64,000 nt of DNA from Alistipes sp. ZOR0009. GTDB taxonomy: Bacteria; Bacteroidota; Bacteroidia; Bacteroidales; ZOR0009. The translations under genes and the position numbers were made by a program. Positions 62,959 to 64,000 of this stretch are shown in pieces; the stretch's first letter is position 1, and each line of letters opens with the position of its first letter. The stretch spans positions 1 to 64,000 of the forward strand of contig NZ_JTLD01000016.1 in the NCBI RefSeq assembly GCF_000798815.1. Direction: 5' to 3'. Below the pieces are notes generated by a model. It was not told the origin of the DNA. It searched no databases and was given only the letters and a program-made list of their open reading frames with translations.

Positions 62959-63819
62959 ATGAGACAACTTAAGATCACCAAATCGATCACTAACAGAGAG
63001 AGCGCTTCGCTAGACAAGTACCTACAGGAAATTGGAAAGGAAGAGCTAATCACTGTTGAGGAAGAAGTTGAATTGGCGCAACGGATCAAGAAAGGCGATC
63101 AGGTAGCCCTAGAAAAGCTTACCCGTGCTAATCTTCGTTTCGTGGTATCGGTAGCAAAACAGTACCAAAATCAGGGGCTCAGCCTACCAGACCTTATCAA
63201 CGAGGGAAACCTTGGGTTGATTAAGGCTGCTGAAAAATTTGATGAGACTCGTGGTTTTAAATTCATTTCTTACGCGGTTTGGTGGATTCGTCAGTCTATC
63301 CTTCAGGCTCTTGCAGAGCAATCGCGTATTGTACGTTTGCCTTTGAACCAGGTTGGTTCTTTGAATAAGATTAACAAGGCATTTGCAAAGTTTGAGCAAG
63401 AAAATGAGCGTACTCCATCACCAGAAGAGTTGGCCGATGCGCTGGATCTTCCAAAAGAAAAAGTGTCTGATACGCTAAGAGTTGCAGGTCGTCACGTTTC
63501 TGTTGATGCTCCTTTTGTTGACGGAGAAGACAACAGCCTTTTGGACGTTCTTATCAACCCTGACTCTCCAAATGCCGATCGTAGCCTTATCAATGAGTCG
63601 TTGGTAAAAGAAATTGAGCGTGCTTTGGCAACTCTTACTGATAGAGAGAGAGATATTATTCGCCTTTTCTTTGGAATAGGATGTAGCGAGATGACTCTCG
63701 AGGAAATTGGTGAGAAATTTGGACTAACACGCGAGCGCGTGCGACAAATTAAAGAGAAGGCGATCCGTCGTCTTCGTCATAGCACCCGTAGTAAGCATCT
63801 TAAGAGTTTTCTTGGATAA
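62959..63819 (+). CDS. rpoD: Primary sigma factor (RpoD/SigA family)
   Basis: The housekeeping sigma factor, of the short type of Bacteroidota. The 286-residue protein has no region 1.1. Region 1.2 is [21 protein letters not shown]. Region 2 contains [38 protein letters not shown] and [17 protein letters not shown] (2.3-2.4). Region 3 lies around 115-170, and the region 4.2 helix-turn-helix is [28 protein letters not shown]. The -33/-7 motifs in this window match what this type of sigma recognises. It may be co-transcribed with htrA. Confidence 0.97.
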   Translation: MRQLKITKSITNRESASLDKYLQEIGKEELITVEEEVELAQRIKKGDQVALEKLTRANLRFVVSVAKQYQNQGLSLPDLINEGNLGLIKAAEKFDETRGFKFISYAVWWIRQSILQALAEQSRIVRLPLNQVGSLNKINKAFAKFEQENERTPSPEELADALDLPKEKVSDTLRVAGRHVSVDAPFVDGEDNSLLDVLINPDSPNADRSLINESLVKEIERALATLTDRERDIIRLFFGIGCSEMTLEEIGEKFGLTRERVRQIKEKAIRRLRHSTRSKHLKSFLG

Positions 63820-63840
63820 ATCGTTACTAAAAAAAATGAA

Positions 63841-63864
63841 GCCCGCCACTCCAGCGGGCATTTT
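63841..63864 (+). terminator. Intrinsic terminator of the sigma factor gene
   Basis: Stem GCCCGC / GCGGGC with an 8-nt loop followed by ATTTTA, 21 bp after the stop. Confidence 0.75.
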
Positions 63865-63873
63865 ACATTGTAT

Positions 63874-63905
63874 AAAAAAAGGCATCTAAAACAGATGCCT
63901 TTTTT
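63874..63905. terminator. Bidirectional terminator between the sigma gene and the last gene
   Basis: Perfect stem AGGCATCT / AGATGCCT with A and T runs on both sides and a 5-nt loop. Confidence 0.88.
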
Positions 63906-63924
63906 ATGTATTGAACTTAATAAC

Positions 63925-64000
63925 CTATTCGTTTTTACCGCAATCACATTTTTTTGCCTTGTTGTTCACATCCTTGTACTCAATTTCTAAGCTTTTGTTG
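63925..64000 (-). CDS. 3' end of an unidentified gene (partial)
   Basis: On the minus strand an open frame entering from the right edge ends in TAG at 63925-63927. The visible tail is NKSLEIEYKDVNNKAKKCDC followed by GKNE, with an alternating Lys/Glu and a CDC motif. It directly follows a bidirectional terminator, which fits a real convergent gene. Too short to identify. Confidence 0.5.
   Translation of the reverse strand, partial: NKSLEIEYKDVNNKAKKCDCGKNE

Overview
The window looks like chromosome of an anaerobic member of the Bacteroidota, probably Bacteroidales or a near relative. The evidence is a 286-residue primary sigma factor without region 1.1, several promoters of the Bacteroides type (TTTG, about 20 bp, TAnnTTTG), a subtilase with a C-terminal type IX secretion sorting domain, and oxygen-sensitive enzymes (hybrid cluster protein, class III ribonucleotide reductase, aspartate ammonia-lyase). 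I see no rRNA, tRNA, CRISPR array, prophage or intact insertion sequence. Most genes are housekeeping genes in short operons separated by clear bidirectional terminators.

Layout. 1-1.3 kb: a 41-bp tandem array and an unknown helical protein. 1.3-4.9 kb: a nitrosative-stress module (hcp, a ferredoxin-like protein, and a divergent Crp/Fnr regulator with a shared operator). 4.9-10.3 kb: mazG, a SAM hydroxide adenosyltransferase homologue, an exonuclease, a FAH-family enzyme and dnaK. 10.4-15.9 kb: a MORN-type exported protein, the subtilase, xseA-xseB and aspA. 16.0-18.9 kb: a 104-bp inverted-repeat element and an 842-residue NACHT/STAND-type NTPase, the best candidate for an undescribed system. 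18.9-25.8 kb: a peptide-binding lipoprotein, YbjQ, MutS2, a CDF transporter and a HAD phosphatase. 25.8-30.4 kb: small accessory genes (two acetyltransferases, DUF3788, YciI, a membrane protein, an exported protein) and a 42-bp tandem array in front of another unknown protein.

30.6-42.0 kb: a lipid kinase, an AraC regulator with pirin and DoxX, gyrB with a structured leader, a plugless beta-barrel with a 1024-residue TPR partner, and ftsE. 42.1-47.4 kb: a GH13 amylase, a nucleoside permease, an AidA/PixA-like inclusion-body protein, and a structured leader with a 30-codon ORF before an unknown coiled-coil protein. 47.6-54.3 kb: an SGNH/MBOAT O-acetylation pair, then nrdD-nrdG behind a cobalamin riboswitch with its own terminator, and a composite 41/42-bp array. 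54.3-60.1 kb: a complete MacAB-TolC-like export operon. 60.4-64.0 kb: dapF, an HtrA protease, the primary sigma factor, and the 3' end of one more gene.

The canonical promoter motifs help decide several starts: mutS2 (TTG at 21093), the CDF transporter (24709), the MBOAT protein (49975) and the Crp/Fnr regulator (4224) all probably start downstream of the longest open frame. Three sets of 41-42 bp arrays of unrelated sequence lie in upstream intergenic regions.
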